This document shows positions 23,501 to 38,500 of a stretch of 64,000 nucleotides of DNA, in pieces (the first letter of the stretch is position 1; every line of letters starts with the position of its first letter). The notes beneath the pieces were generated by a model. That model had not been told where the DNA came from. It made no database searches and worked only from the letters and a program-made list of their open reading frames with translations. The DNA comes from Mansonella perstans (Eukaryota > Nematoda > Chromadorea > Rhabditida > Onchocercidae), in NCBI GenBank assembly GCA_037074765.1, contig JBAMDO010000237.1, forward strand, positions 1-64,000, written 5' to 3'. A program made the position numbers and the translations under genes.

Positions 23501-26500
23501 AAAGAATTGCACTTTTAAACGAATTTTATATTGTTCCACATTGAAAAAATGCTTTCAAATTTCTTCAATGCACTCATTTCGCCTCCTATTATTAGCTTCT
23601 TTAGAATAAAAACTTTGAAAGGTATAACGAATACAACTCATTGTATGATAAACTTTCATCTTTTAAATGGTAATAATAATCCACCTTTCCTCCCTCTCTC
23701 TCTCCCACTCTCTTTCTCTTTTCTTCTTCGAATATTTTAACAATTTTCATCAATTCTGATATAAAAAGATTACTTATTTTCTTTAACAAATTCGAATGAT
23801 TTAAAAATTTTCTTTATTGAAATCCCTGAAATTACTTGAAAGAGGAATAAATGCTATACGATTCTATTTAGCATCATCTTGAAAGATATAAAAGGCAAAA
23901 ATTTCCCACAAATTTAGAATTTAAATGATTGAAATTTTGAATAGTTTTTAGATCCTTCAGAATCAAATTAACTACCATATAGTTATTAATTAAACATAAC
24001 TATTCATTGAATATTATTTTGGAAGTTTAATTCAAAAAATTTAAAATCGAATTTTCATTTTCGAACCCTCAACCAATTGCACACATTCTATTCCTTTTGT
24101 CCTTAATATCCGTTATAAAAAAAAAAAAAAAACAAAAAAAAACGAATATATCACTCATCAAATTTTTCACTACCATTTTTTTCTTTTCTTTCTTGTATCA
24201 TTTAATCATTATCATTGGGCACAAATGGTTTTATTTCATTTCATTGCCACCCATTCTGTTCATCCTACACTTTTTTCTCTTTTCCGGTTTTTGTCCTTAT
24301 ATCATCCTTCTCTTATCATCCATCCTATCTATCGTTGCTTCCGTACAAGCCTGTCATTACAAAATGTTGATCTTTCTCGGCATCACATTAATGTGGAAAT
24401 TTTTTAAAAGTTTCATAAATAATGATGACCTTCGTAGTATTTCAATTCAATCTTTTTCTTTTTTCTCTCTCTTCCTCTCATTTTCTGTTCCAATTCGAAA
24501 AAATAACTTTTTCAAGAAAAAAGTAAACAAAGCAAATGAAAACTTAAAAAACAAAAGATACTGCAAATCAAAGTTAAAATTTAATATTTTACATTACATT
24601 TGCTTCATTTTTATACCATAAAATTTCTATGAGTTCAATTTGAAATTTTACGCCTTATATTATTTCTGCTTCATTTGTAAATACCGACAAGTATCTATTC
24701 ATTTAATGTAAAATTTGACAATTTTGACCGGCTTTTTCATTTGCACACTTTCAAATTTCCATCATTTTCAACAAAAATTGAAGTATTTCTAATCAAATAT
24801 AATCATAAAATCATAAACTGATGTACTGTGTAATTTTATCATTTATTTCATTAAATTTATTATGAAGTAAATCAGTAGAAATACAAATATTCATTTTATC
24901 TCACGATTAATACATCGCGGTGACAGCATTCATAATGTCATTGACCAACAAAAATAATATGCAAAGTCATGACAAGAAGGTATAATTAAAAGTATAATTA
25001 ATCTCACTCAATAATTTCCATCGAAATGCATGTGAAATTCAGTATCAATAGGATCTGTAGTTATTACACAATCTGACACTCTCATCCTTCATTAATGTGA
25101 AGAAATACAGACAAATTTAAGTTTAATATATTGATGTATATTGGATGGAAATTTTTTAGGAAAATAAAAAATACTGTAGAAAAATTTGATGAGAAAATTT
25201 GATCAAAAAAAAAAATTAACCATATTTTATCCTTTTTAAAATTTAAATTCTGCAAATTTTCAATTAGTTCATTTATTAGTACATTAATATTAACAATTAA
25301 TTCATTAACAGCAAAACGCTGAAATGGTAAGAACAGGTTTTCAAAAGCTAAATAATACTATCAGGTATTCTTTGAATAAAATAAGCATCTCCGTTTATTT
25401 CATTTCAGTGGCGTAGTATTGAGAGAATTGAAAATGATAATGGAAGTGATAATGATAATGTTTGTCCCTATGATTTAAAATGCTAAATGATTGGAAATAT
25501 CTGAAAAGGAAGAAATGCAGATGTGTTGCCGATTAATTAATGCTAATTTATGCCTCATCGAAGTAATTCCCAGGCTCATTTAATGATTGTTGTTAAAAGA
25601 AGCGGTACGAATAGATCAAGCTAAGAAGAGTGTGAATACAATAAATTGAAGCTGCAAGAGTAAGCGATGAGACACTTTCACTCATTTCCAAGAAGTAAAT
25701 TCAATTACTCTATTAACAGTCACTTTTATAAATTAATGTATATGTATAAGAGTAAAATTGAATATAGTTGACAAGATAAACGTATTTAATGTCATATTGA
25801 ATAAATATAAGATAATTCTGGAAATATTCTTTCAACATGTCAATAAACAAAATAGAAAAACGTGTCGGACATATAAGATAAACTGTTCAAATAGACTACT
25901 TACTTGATTAGTTAAACGTACCAATTCTTTATTGACTCAAATTTTGAAATATTCAAAAGCCATTTAACTTTCTTTTTTTTTTTCATTCTTCTTGATTATT
26001 CCATAAGATTATTTCAAAGAAAATCAACGTTATTAAATCTCTACTTTGTAATTAATCTACCTGACGTCAACTTAATTAATTATGCTTCATGGAAAAATCT
26101 TAGGTGAAACATGCACTGTAACTGACAATTATACTTCTAAGCATACTAATGGCAACATTTCTCTTTCAAGGTTAAAGCACGCAAATCCTTTCAACGTACG
26201 ACATCATCATATTATTATTAATTAAAGCAATAATTGGTAAGTTACCGAGGTAAATTTAGAAAACAATCAAAATAATAGCAAGCAAATTTGTGATAAGCTG
26301 AGAATTAAAATATCATTGATAAATACGATAAAAAGAAAGGGTGTTGTGATATTTATAGGCTAGTATTAAATTAGTTAATAGAAGATAAGTTCAACTACAC
26401 GTCAAGATAGTTATAAACTAATGATGAGTCGATCAATATATACTAAAATAAATTTACGTGTAAAATTAATCAGTCAATTATAAGTTAGAATAATGAATTT

Positions 26501-29500
26501 ATGTTCATTTATAAATGCAATGATCACTAAAAGCATAGCGTAAATTTCCCTTTCGTTTTTTTTTTTCAAATTCAGAATGTCCATTTACTAATTTTCCTGA
26601 AACGCACTGGGAATATTCATTAGTCATTCCTTTGCTAAATTATCTTTCGATAACTAATCAAACAAGTAATTTTGTTTACATCCAAATATATAACTTACCA
26701 TTCCATGCATGATAATTGATAATTTGCTGCAATTAGTAAGTAATTTTTATTGGTAACATTTGCATGAGAAATATGCGCAATGACATGGAAAATGTCATCG
26801 TCAATTGTCTTTATAAGTTATGAATAATTAATTCCTCACTCATTCCTAATGTATCTCTGATAAATCAATTTGAATTTGCATTCATTTAAAACAAAATTAG
26901 TTTATTTTGAACTGCTTTCACTGTTTGCCATTGAAGTATGATGTGAAACTTCAATTAATTTATTTGAACCATTTGAAATATAACTTTGAATCGTTTTCTT
27001 TTCTTTCTGTCCCATCTTAAATTTTAATCCAAATAAAAACTAAAAGAGAAATTGATTTACAAATTGTAATGCTTCAAAGACTTCAAGTTAAAATTCATTT
27101 CAGAAATTTTTAAAAACTAATTCAAAGAGATGGCGCATTCATTTAAGGCTAAGGTAAATGAGGAAAGGCAAATCTCATATATCATATTATATTGAAGAGA
27201 AAATTTTAAAACAGTCAAACTTGTACTACATCGTATTGCTAATATTCTAGGAAACACATGTAAATGTACTTTTAGGGAATTATTTTATTTAATTCTATTT
27301 TTTTAGTAATTCAGTAACTCTTTACGATATGTAAAATGAAATAAATAAAGCCAACTGATAGACAGGAAATGTAATACCTACAAACATGTACGAAATTTTG
27401 AAATTTTAAAAAAGATTTAAATATTTAAATTCGAAGATTTAAATTAATAATTTCAAATAACTTTTGATTTTCTTGTTTTGATTTAGTTCATCTTTCTTAT
27501 ATAATAATTATTGGGGACTTATCTTTCAACAAAATTCTAACTCAAAAAAAAGCCGCACTATTCCTCTTTTTGTTATACACTGCAAAGAAATCACTTCTCG
27601 AATGTATCAAATAACCTCATTAACTGACAGTACATTGATGACCTTTGTATAACCTTCAATTTATGTAAGCCTAAAAAATTAATTTAAATGAATCCTTTAG
27701 CTATTCATTGCTCCTAACATGTTACTAGTAATTAAAGTAAGCCATATAATACTGGATGTTAACAGTATTTACAACATTGTAGAAAATTTACTAATGACAG
27801 TAATAGAAGCCATAGAAATGCCGCCAATATTATTGATATCATTAGTATTATGGATGACCTTTGAGGCTAAACCTGTTTATTATAATCTCAAGGTTATTAA
27901 TGTTAACAACCTTTGGGATTATTAATTCCTGTAAAGAAAGAACTTCTAATAATCTCAGTTCGCCCTTCATGTCTTCTCAGATCAAACATCTATTTATCCA
28001 CTTTACATTCTCAATTAACAAGATGAAATTAATTGCAAAATATCGTAGAGATGGAAGAGTAGGCGTAAAAGAACATCTATTATCAGTGATTTCATTGTGC
28101 CTACCTTTTATCTTTCACTCAGCCATTTTCTTTCTTTGCTAACAATGAAACACAATTAATTCATATATAACTGTTTTTTTGGGTTTAAAAAAATTTCAAA
28201 AAAAAAGGAAATTCTCTTAAATTTATTTTAATATCTCATATTTCTAGTTCAAATTCAAAAACCAATAAATATGTTTGATTAATTCATTCACAACATTTTT
28301 CCATAAATTGTAGCATAAAAATTTCTCACTTGCTAGAAATTATTTCATGTATTAATTATAATTAATCACAGATTATCTGTGATATTAAAGAAGTGAATAA
28401 ATCTGTTGATGAAAATATCAACATAATTTATAGATGAAATATATAAATGTGACAGCAATAAGTATCATTTATTTCTGTCATATAATCTTTAAAAAAAAAA
28501 AACAAAGGAGAAAATTTAAATAATTTTACTAACCAGTACAAGTGTTATATTTAATCGATGATGCATAACCTTTGTCACAGTGACATTCGCCATTTGCCAT
28601 ATCCCATGAACCTGTCGCTTTACAAACATATGTTGGCTGTTTGGTATCATCTAAAATATATCTTTCATTAACATCTAAATATTATTAATTAATTAATTAA
28701 TAACACAATATAAAAATGATAGAATGATGTCGAAAGATGAATTATAAGTAATACTAATAATACTCAGAATATTTCTCCAATTATAAAATTTTGAATAAAA
28801 ATTAAAAAACGAAAGTACGAAAGAAAAACTACCTGTTGGCGGTGAAGAATTTGGGACACATTTGCCATTCACAGCAATGATTGAGTGAGCTTCCGCACCT
28901 GTCACTGTTTGTGGATAATGCACAAACGAGCGAATTATTTCTGGACATACTTCATAGAAAATCTAAATAAATTTGTAAACTTCATTTTCTAGCTTTCTTT
29001 TTGAGAAAAAATTAATAATTTAATTTTTTGAAATTGATTAAATAAATCAATCGATATTCATTTATCAAACCATAACGCTTTAGTATCAATTAAAATTATC
29101 ATACAAAAGGAAAAAAAAAACTTTTTTCAGACAAATACGCAAAAGTAGAGCGCATTTGTAAATTTAAATTGTTGGATTAAAATTTCTGAACGTATAAGCA
29201 ATTTGTTTTTTTAAAAATTTTTTCGTTTTGTTTGACAAAAATCAATTGTTTTGTCTTCAAAGTAATTACTTGAAATTATTCAGTAAGTATTACTCAATTA
29301 CTTTAACATTCATTTCATTAGTTTAAGGAGTGTGCATGAAAAGAATCTGCAATTTATTTCATCTAATTTGAAGCGATGGAATTTGCTGATTTAATTTAAA
29401 TTTCAACACCAACGATATTTGATTATTTACTTGCAAAAAAAAGAAATATATATGACAAGGATGTAATGCAAATTTGCACATTGAATTATCATTTAATAAT

Positions 29501-32500
29501 TAATTAAATTATTTTTTCCCAAAAGGAATTATTTTCTTTTGATTACTTTCCTCTGAATTCTTTACAATTACATAGTATGACAATGTTTAAAGAATTTCTT
29601 TCGAAATTATTGTTTAGAAATAAAATGAATTAATATTGGAAGAAAAAAACTTCGAATTAAAATTTAACTTAAAGAAAAATTTAACTTTTCACTCTTTTCC
29701 GTCTCTCACAATTTCATCCTATCATAAATTAAGTTTTCAATTTCTTTTACTAATACTTGAGATACTGTGAATTAAAAATGCTGCGAAAGATAATTAAATG
29801 AAAATATTGGATCAAATTGCGTGCTGCAAGCATCATCATTGTCTCTCTTGTCCTTTTCTTAATCTCATTTGATTTTATTTCAATAAAAATTCTCAAACAT
29901 TCATCTTTCATTCAATGCCATTTCTATTGCTTTCTATAATGCAGTGAATTAAATTTGAATTCTTTAAAGTTCTTATTTGATATTGAAATAAATTGCTTTG
30001 TTAAAATTCATAGATCTAAATTTCGTGCAAAGTTGAAATCAAATATTTCAAAATTTTACTGTGCTAAAATTAATTAAATAAATTAATTGCATGATGAGAG
30101 AGTACTATGCATTTTAATCACGCATCCCCCCTATTCGAACAAAATTTCATTTTTAAAATATTTCCTTCATTGCAAAAGTTTCAAAATGAAAATTTGAATC
30201 CAAACAAATTAAAAGAATCATTATGGCAATAATAAATTCATACCTCACAACATTCCACTTTTCCATGCAATTAATTTTGTAAGTTTAGAATGAAAAGTTT
30301 AAGTTGAAATTGTTAACAATTATGTTACAATCTACAATTGTCGTTATCTTTTTTCGTTTTTCATTTATAGAAATTTGAAATTTATTGAAAGGCATAGCAG
30401 AAGTGGACTCCATGAATGAATTCACAATTAATGAAATGAAAATTCCAATAAAATTGACAACTTCCTAACGATGATTTTATGATCCCCTCTTGCACTGTCC
30501 TAATTCATTACTTCGCGCATATCCTGATCTTAGAATAGGTCAATGCAACTCTAATGATCATCATAAAACTATCTTAATTACCCATAAAATTGTTTGTTTC
30601 GATGGTTTATGGAAGAGGTCAATTACCCTAAAAATTATACTTCAAAGAAGATTGATATTCACTTTCTGCAGTCGGTTCTGCTGAATTCTGTTTTAAACAT
30701 CTTATCAATGATCTTTTCTTTCAACATTTCAGTGCTATTCCATAAAAACAAGGATAACATTGATGACCTCTTTGTTTTTAAAGCCATGCAGAGAAGTAAG
30801 CAAGGAAGGGTGTACTGTAAAAAGTTAAAAATATGTTAATAAGAAAATTTTATATTTTAAAGCAAGAAATATCGCTTCCTTTTGTCTTCTTTTTCCGAAA
30901 ATTTCTAAACTTTTTTAAGTAAGCAAATATTAAAAATTTTTAGTGGATTATTTCGAAGTCGTTTAAATGAAGCTAATTGCAAATGTTTCTCATCGTTTGC
31001 AATTGAGAACTCTCGGCATTTTCAATTTTATTAAGCTAATCCAATTTAATTAAATTCAATGATTTATAAAATAATCATTATCGAATAAAATGAATATCGC
31101 TATTATTACAATAGCAATTAGTAGTAAGTGCATTTTAATTTAGACAAGTTATCTCAGTGCATAATTTGGTTTAAAATTTAATCGAGCAAATCTCATCAAA
31201 TTACCAAGATTTAAGAAATTTATCGAAATAATATAACCTTAATATTGAGTATTGATATACAAGCACCCGAATCTCGAAAAGCGAAATATACACCATCTTT
31301 AGTAACTGTGTAACTGCGAACTTCCTGATTTACGGCAGCAGTTGTCGGATCATGTTTCGAATGTCGTCCTGTATCAGCCGTTATTCGATCTATCAAATCC
31401 CTGCAAAATTTCCTCATCCAAATTAAAGCTTTAGTTTTACTCAGTGGTCTGTACTACTATGTAAGATGAATAAATAGTAAAGTAAAAACTTTATATCAGA
31501 CGTTAAAAGTAACACAAACTAAATTTAAAAGAATACTGTAATAGTATGTAGGGCAGAAGCTTGATAATATGAACACTTCAATTTATATAATTTAAGAACC
31601 AAAAAAAAAAAAAAACTCTAATTAATTTATTAAGAAATTACAATTATCATTTAAAAATGAGACACTGCTTACCAGTAATCGGAATTCCAAACATTTTGAT
31701 ACTGTTCATTGTTCATTAACTGAACAGCATACAAACGAAATGTTTCCTTACATGAACGAGCATTACCTGGGAATTCACTGCAATCACGCATCGTAAAGGT
31801 CACCTGAACATCTATCATAAATAAGATGGTACTTTCATTAAAGAAAAACCAACAATTTCAAAGAACTGAAATAATTCAAAATAAATCACTTTTAAACCTT
31901 ATCAAAATGTAAAAAAATAAATTACCAACAAATGACATCGCACTGCAAACTGAATAAAAACAAAAAGTTCATTTTTCCTTTCCTCTTAAATAAATTCGCC
32001 GTTAAATTGTCATTTTTGCTCCAAAAAAAAAAATTCAGGCAAAACGTAAAATGATTTAATTTTTGTAAAGTACACAAAAAAAAGAAGGAAGCCGGACATT
32101 TCTGATGGAATTTCCTCTTTTTTTCAATGGCAATAGAATTCATGCCAATGATGATAAAACAAATGATTTGAAATCATAATATGAAATCAAGGATTATCAT
32201 CGAAAAAGTTAATATTAAAATGTGAAAAATTGACAATGAAAAAAAAAGGAACAGATGAATAATGAAAAAGTAATGAAAAAAAAAATTAAAATTCCTTCTC
32301 AAATTATATCATCAGAGATGAGCTTTTTTCCACACCGTAAAAAAAGGAAGAAAAACCGGAACAGTAATTTAATTAATTGACTTACTTCAATGTGCAATCG
32401 ATTTGCACCTTTGACATTAATTATCGGTGTTCGCAACCAATTGTCAACATCCGGCTGGTCAACATTACAAACGACATACGCTCGACGATTATCAAGTCCT

Positions 32501-35500
32501 TCCGGTCCACGGTATGTTTCTTCAAGCCACTTTAAAAAAAGATTTTTTCAAATATTTTTAAAAAAAAGTAATTTCAAATATTTTCAACAATGTGTACTAA
32601 AACAATTAAATTTAGTTAAATGTAAAAATTTTTCATACATTGAAAATTTCATATTTGTAAAATTTTTTGTTGAAAGAATTTTGAATTAAATAAATTTGAA
32701 AAATAAAGCTTAATTAATAATATAATTAAGAGAGATTTTACAGTGATTATTATTCGATGAATATCGATAATTTATATTTGTTAGCAATTATCTTTTAATC
32801 CCTTCTTTTCTTTTTTTTTTCCTTTCATACAAAAATATAAAAAGGTACAAGGCTATTGCACTGGAAGAAAATATTAATTGATCCTACAGGTGTGACATTC
32901 TTTTTATTTTTGTCACGTTTGGTAAATTTGGACAATTTGGACATCACGCTATCCTATTGGTCACTAATAAGCACCCTTAAATATAAAAGAAAAGAAGATT
33001 TTTCCCTCATCATAAACCATTATTATATTTCATTTCAAATTCATTTTGTTCAGAGATATTAAGAAAGAGCGAAAGAAATACAACAGAAAAGAGAGACAAT
33101 GGAGAAAAAATAAGAAAAAACTTATTATTTAAGCAATTTTTTTTTTTTTTTTTTTAAATTTTAAATATGTCCCAAATTTTTAGCATTTTAATCTTTCACT
33201 CAATTTAAATCAATTCATTCAAATTTGCTAAATGTTAAATCGTAGTTTTACACCAATTCTTTGTATATTTAAATTGATTTTTAATTTTTCAAATAATAAA
33301 CAAATTTATGTCATATCTGTCCTTTTTTAGAATAATTTTCAAGAATGACAAAAAGAGTTTTTTTTTTTAAATTACTTAAAAATTGTTTATTAAAGAATCA
33401 TGTTGCTCATTGATTTTTTAGTACAATCATTCATTCTAAATTAACCTGTGCATTTAGCTATTCATGCATAGATGACCTTGTGAGACAATGATATGTGTGT
33501 GTGTGTGTTTGTGTACGTGTGTGTGTATCTGAGTTAACTTCATCACCTCATTAACTAAATATTTAGCTAAACATAGAATAGCTTCCCTAATATTCCATGT
33601 ATGACACAAATTATCATTCTTTTTAAGTATATAATTTTAGTATCAATGAAATAAATTATATGAAAAAAAGATGGTTTAAAAATATTTGCAAATTTTAATT
33701 CTTAAAATTTTCATTGGTCAACTTTTAATTTGTTGTAGCGACATTTTTGTTTGTTTTATTTCAATGAAATTTTCATCAGAAAATGAAAAGAATACAAATT
33801 TCTGATAATACAAAAAAAGAAAAATTTGTGGAATTTTTAGATGCATTCTTTGTGCATCGTTCATTGCTTCACAACAATTTTTTTTTGCTTAGTTTCAAAA
33901 AATACTTCAAATGACTTCCATTTCTCGGCCAAATTCAACTTTAACACTTTAAACTTTGCAAAGGTCAATTAAACTTTAAAATTTCTTTTTTTTACAATTT
34001 ATACAAATTGAATTTTTTTGTTAAATTTAACAAAGTAATTCAAATGAATCATAAAAATAATTAAATTGTACATTAAAAAAAATTCATGCAAAAAGACAAT
34101 GTTCACTGTTTGTTTGTTTATTAATTTATTTCATTCAAAAAAAAAAAGTGTATAAATTGTAAATTGTATAATTTGTTTCCATTAATTCTAATGTACCTGA
34201 AGATCATCATCATCATTAATATTTTCGTCAATTAATTTCATTAGTTACAATGTATTACAATTCCTTCAATTTTGGTGCCACAAACAACAACAACAATAAT
34301 ATCAACCATAAATGGACAATACAGCAAAATATTGCTGTCCATTACCATAAAAGGCACTTCATTGAATGAGAGACAGAAGTCTATCCTTTCCATAATGCTC
34401 TACCAAAAATGGTACTTCAATTTCACTCTGTTACCTTTAAGATATCTTTTAGTGGCAACTTTATTCTCCCTCATACTTCCTCATCACTTATTTTTGCCCC
34501 CTGTAGTGCTGAATACCATGCCATTCGTATACAAATATCTGTTGATTCACCGTTGAATCTTTTTCAGCTCAAAAAAAAAAATTACTTCCAGCAAATTTAA
34601 ATTGACCCATCTTATCATTTTCAACAATCTAACATTACCAAACAAAAACTATTGTCATTGTCGTTATTGTTGTCTGTCGCATAGTGAGTGATATTTGTTG
34701 AATAATAGCACAGAATTACCAACACCGCTACTACTACTACTATTACTACTACTACTAACACCACTACCTCATGATGGTATTCCAATAAACAACAAGGTTA
34801 ATTGACTCATTGAATGGATTCTTTTGTAGCATCATATATAAATCAAAAAATTGCCAGGTGTCAGCAAATTCCAAAAAATCTATTAAATTACAACAATAAA
34901 GTTTATGTGTTCGATTTGATGAAATAAAAAACTTTTTTTTTTGAAAAAATAAATGGATTAAATTTGAAAATAAAATTTCAGCGCAAAATTATTAAAATCC
35001 AAAATCTTAATAAAAAAACAAATGAACAAGAAAAAATTCGTTTCTTTTTAAAAAGTTATGAAATGCATTAATTCAAGTTAAGTTTAAAGTATTGCAATGA
35101 AAAATTAATTAATCACACTTACTCCGATTTCATCATCGTCCATATTTGAATGAGTTTGCCAGCGTAATTCGGTAGTTGAATTTGATGTATCGAGCAGAAC
35201 AACTGAAACTTTTCCAGTTCAGATTTTAAAAGTATTTCACTGTTAATGATTAGCATAATGATAGAGAAAAACTTTTACTAACAGAGAAGCACCACAAATT
35301 ACACATTGCTGAGATAGATTATTACTAATTAATATTGTGAATGAGAATTATTACTATCATCATTATTATTAAGATTAAAATAGCATGAATCCTCCTAGAA
35401 ATAATTACTAATTAAATGAATGAAACAGAGGAATTCTGTTAATAAAAAAATTTAATAAATTTAATATAATTAAATTGATGAAACAAAAATAAAATAAGCA

Positions 35501-38500
35501 AGATATGACAGCAAAAGATACTTCTGTTATAATTATAAATAATCCACTGAGCTGACAGTATCAGACAATATAGTTGATAAGAATGATTACAACACTTGAC
35601 GAAGTGATAATAGCTTTACGATATCACCTGTCGAAGTTTCCGTCAATTATGGAAAAATTAAAAGGAACTTTGGGCTAAAAAATGAATGCTTTTTTATTGT
35701 GATTTTTTGTTTTCAGAAAATAAAATTAATGCAAAAATGTCACTCTGATAGAATTTAGATTGCCTTGTTGAATATTTGATTATAATAACTTAGCAATAAG
35801 CAATTTCATTTAAATCTGGGAATTTCTGTCGTTTAAACAATACAGCAGCACTTTGGCAAACAAGACAAGTGGATCGCTTTTAGTCTACTTGAAATGTCAC
35901 CAGTGATTAAATGTCACCAAGTCTTTACTCTAATGTTCGACAGTAAACGATGAACGGTCAAATTGCAAATTGATTTGCTAACATATGATGTCACTTGCAA
36001 TTATTAGCAATGCTCATGTAAATTCAATGAAACTATTCATAAATTTTTTTTTCAATAAAATTTCCACCATCTAATTAAATTAAATTGGAGATTTTTAAAA
36101 TATTTCTTTCTGTTAAAAATAATTTTAACTTCCTAAAACTTGAAAAAAATTTTGCTGCATTTGCACTTTTCCAATCATTTTAATCAGCAAAACATGCAGA
36201 TGTATTAAGAAAATAAAATTTCAAGGAAAATAACAAATGAATAAAGAGAAATTGTCAAGCAGACAAGAGGACTAATTAAATGAGAAAATTTTTGGAACAT
36301 TTAATTATCGATTCTTTTCACTTCGTCATTTTTTACCTTTGAACATTTTGCTTTTCGATCGCTGTGACAAAGCCAAAAAAAAAAAGAAAAATTGAAAATT
36401 TAGGACAAACACATATACTAACAGAAAAATGTTTGTTACGAACAAAAGCAAAAAAAAAGACAAAAAAAAATCCATGAAATATTTTTTTAAAAAAAAAGAA
36501 AAGTGATGAAATTTCTCATTTCGTTTTTTTTTTTTCTTTAAAATTTTTTTTTTCCAATCTTTCTTATTCTTCATGCTGTCTTTTTTTTTCTCATTTTCTC
36601 TTTAGAAGTGCCATCATTAAAGTTAAACGTATCTGAAATAAAAACTTTTTTTATCTAAATTTTAATAGCTATAAAAGACAAAATATGCGTGTAAATTGAA
36701 TTTCCCTCAACTTCAATGAGAAAAGATATAAAAAGTCATAAAACTTGGCTTTATATCAAATGATATAATTAAATGAATTTTAAAGCTTTAAAATTTTTCA
36801 TTAGTATAAATCGCCAAAGAATTATTAATGCGCCAAAATGCTGCTGATGTATTCAAATATTTTCGCTAAAACTTTCTTTTATTGGATCAAATATTTGAAT
36901 GAAAGAAAGCATATTTCCATTTTCTAATCTCTTCTAATCAATCTTTCAAAGTTATTATTTATTTTGAGATAAATGAATATTTCAAATAATAGACAAACAA
37001 AACGAGTGAGAGAGAGATACAGTGAGAAAGTTGAGAAGAAAAGGGTGGAAATTCGTTGCGATCATTCAACATCTAATATCATAATTAGTAACAGTAATCT
37101 TGAAACATCTGCATCAATTCGATGTTCTAAAAAAGAATTTGTCAAATAGAAGAATTACAAAAAAAAGTAGTATGAAAAACTGGTAATTATCCATTGGAAG
37201 TCGCAGATTATAATTAACTAAGGATATTAGTAAGGAAAAAAAAGATTAAAAAGGGCAAAGATACTATCCTAAATATATATACGTACCGGATTTTTTCTTT
37301 TTTTTTTTGAATTTCAAACATTCATTTAAAAATGCGAAAATAAAAAATGGATGAAAATAAAACGAAAACATAAAAAGCAAACTTATTAAAATATAGATCG
37401 AAATTCAGAATTTCGAAAAAAGAATTTTAGAATCGATAAATATTTAAGCATAGTAAAATTAAAATTAAAAATTTCAATTAGCTACAGAAAAGAAAAACAA
37501 GAGAAAAGAGAGGATAGTTGTGACTAGAAGAAATTGAAAAAGGAATTTCAAATAATTCATCATTTTTCTCCAATACTATTAAAATATCAATATTGCTTTA
37601 AAGTAGAAGAATCATAAATACTTCTTTCTTTTTAATTAAATTATATTAATTATAATTTTTTCATGATATCTATTCCTAATTAGAAAATAACAATAGATGC
37701 ACGAAGACGAAGAATCACTCAGCATATTGTAATGACTAAACTAATCAAACATCAATTAATTAAAAAAGTAAATTAGTGATTTAAATCTTAACAGTGACAA
37801 ACTAAAATGATAATTAATAAAAGACTTGCCATATAAAAGGATAATCTTGATTTTGATTCCCAATATCAAGTACTAATTATACTGAAGAACTGATAAATGT
37901 TTAAGTCTATCGAATGTCAATTTCTTCGTCATTCTTGAACTTTCATTATCCAATTAAGCAATTTATCACTAAATTGACATCCTTTTCGGTAAATAAATGA
38001 TAAATGAATCATTTGTTACACAGCAATAAAGAAAAACCGACATTCATTACTTATACTAATAATCACACCGATGAATTATTGACATTGAAGGTATGAGAGA
38101 GAAGAAGTTTTAGATCTTATTGATCAAACATAGATTTGTTTCCATTGCTAGTATCGTCATTATTATTATCACCATGATCATCAACTGTTATCATTAATAC
38201 TATTTGTAATTCTAACAAACCTTCCTGCGAATAATTCTTATCATCCTTTTAACTTATCTTCTTATACTCATCTCTTCCTTCATATACAAATAACATCCTT
38301 ATCATTATCAATGCAATGAAATGTTGACAGGAAAGGACAAATGAAAGATGTTTATCCTAAATGTTTTCTTCTTTGACCAACCGCCCTTAACCTTTAATCC
38401 TTCTTGTGACAATATACCAGTGACAACGTGGCAGTATTTATGATCATTGCAAAACACAAATGTTCCACCAAATATTGTCTAACAATATATATTTCGAATT

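Larger units (their letters stand above)
32530..35122 (-). other. vab-1 intron 2, 2.6 kb
   Basis: AT-rich, with a GT microsatellite at about 33493-33527 and a CTA-rich triplet run at about 34726-34768. No gene seen. Confidence 0.5.
31238..35202 (-). other. vab-1: vab-1 exons 2-5: ephrin-binding domain
   Basis: Exons 35123-35202, 32386-32529, 31673-31803, 31238-31400. Recognisable Eph segments are [57 protein letters not shown], and [17 protein letters not shown]. All junction phases agree. Confidence 0.95.

Noticed and set aside
27600..33480. Recurring GATGACCT words (near 27639, 27854, 30757, 33472) as possible nuclear-receptor half-sites
   Set aside because: Spacing and orientation are irregular and a six-base core is expected by chance at this frequency.
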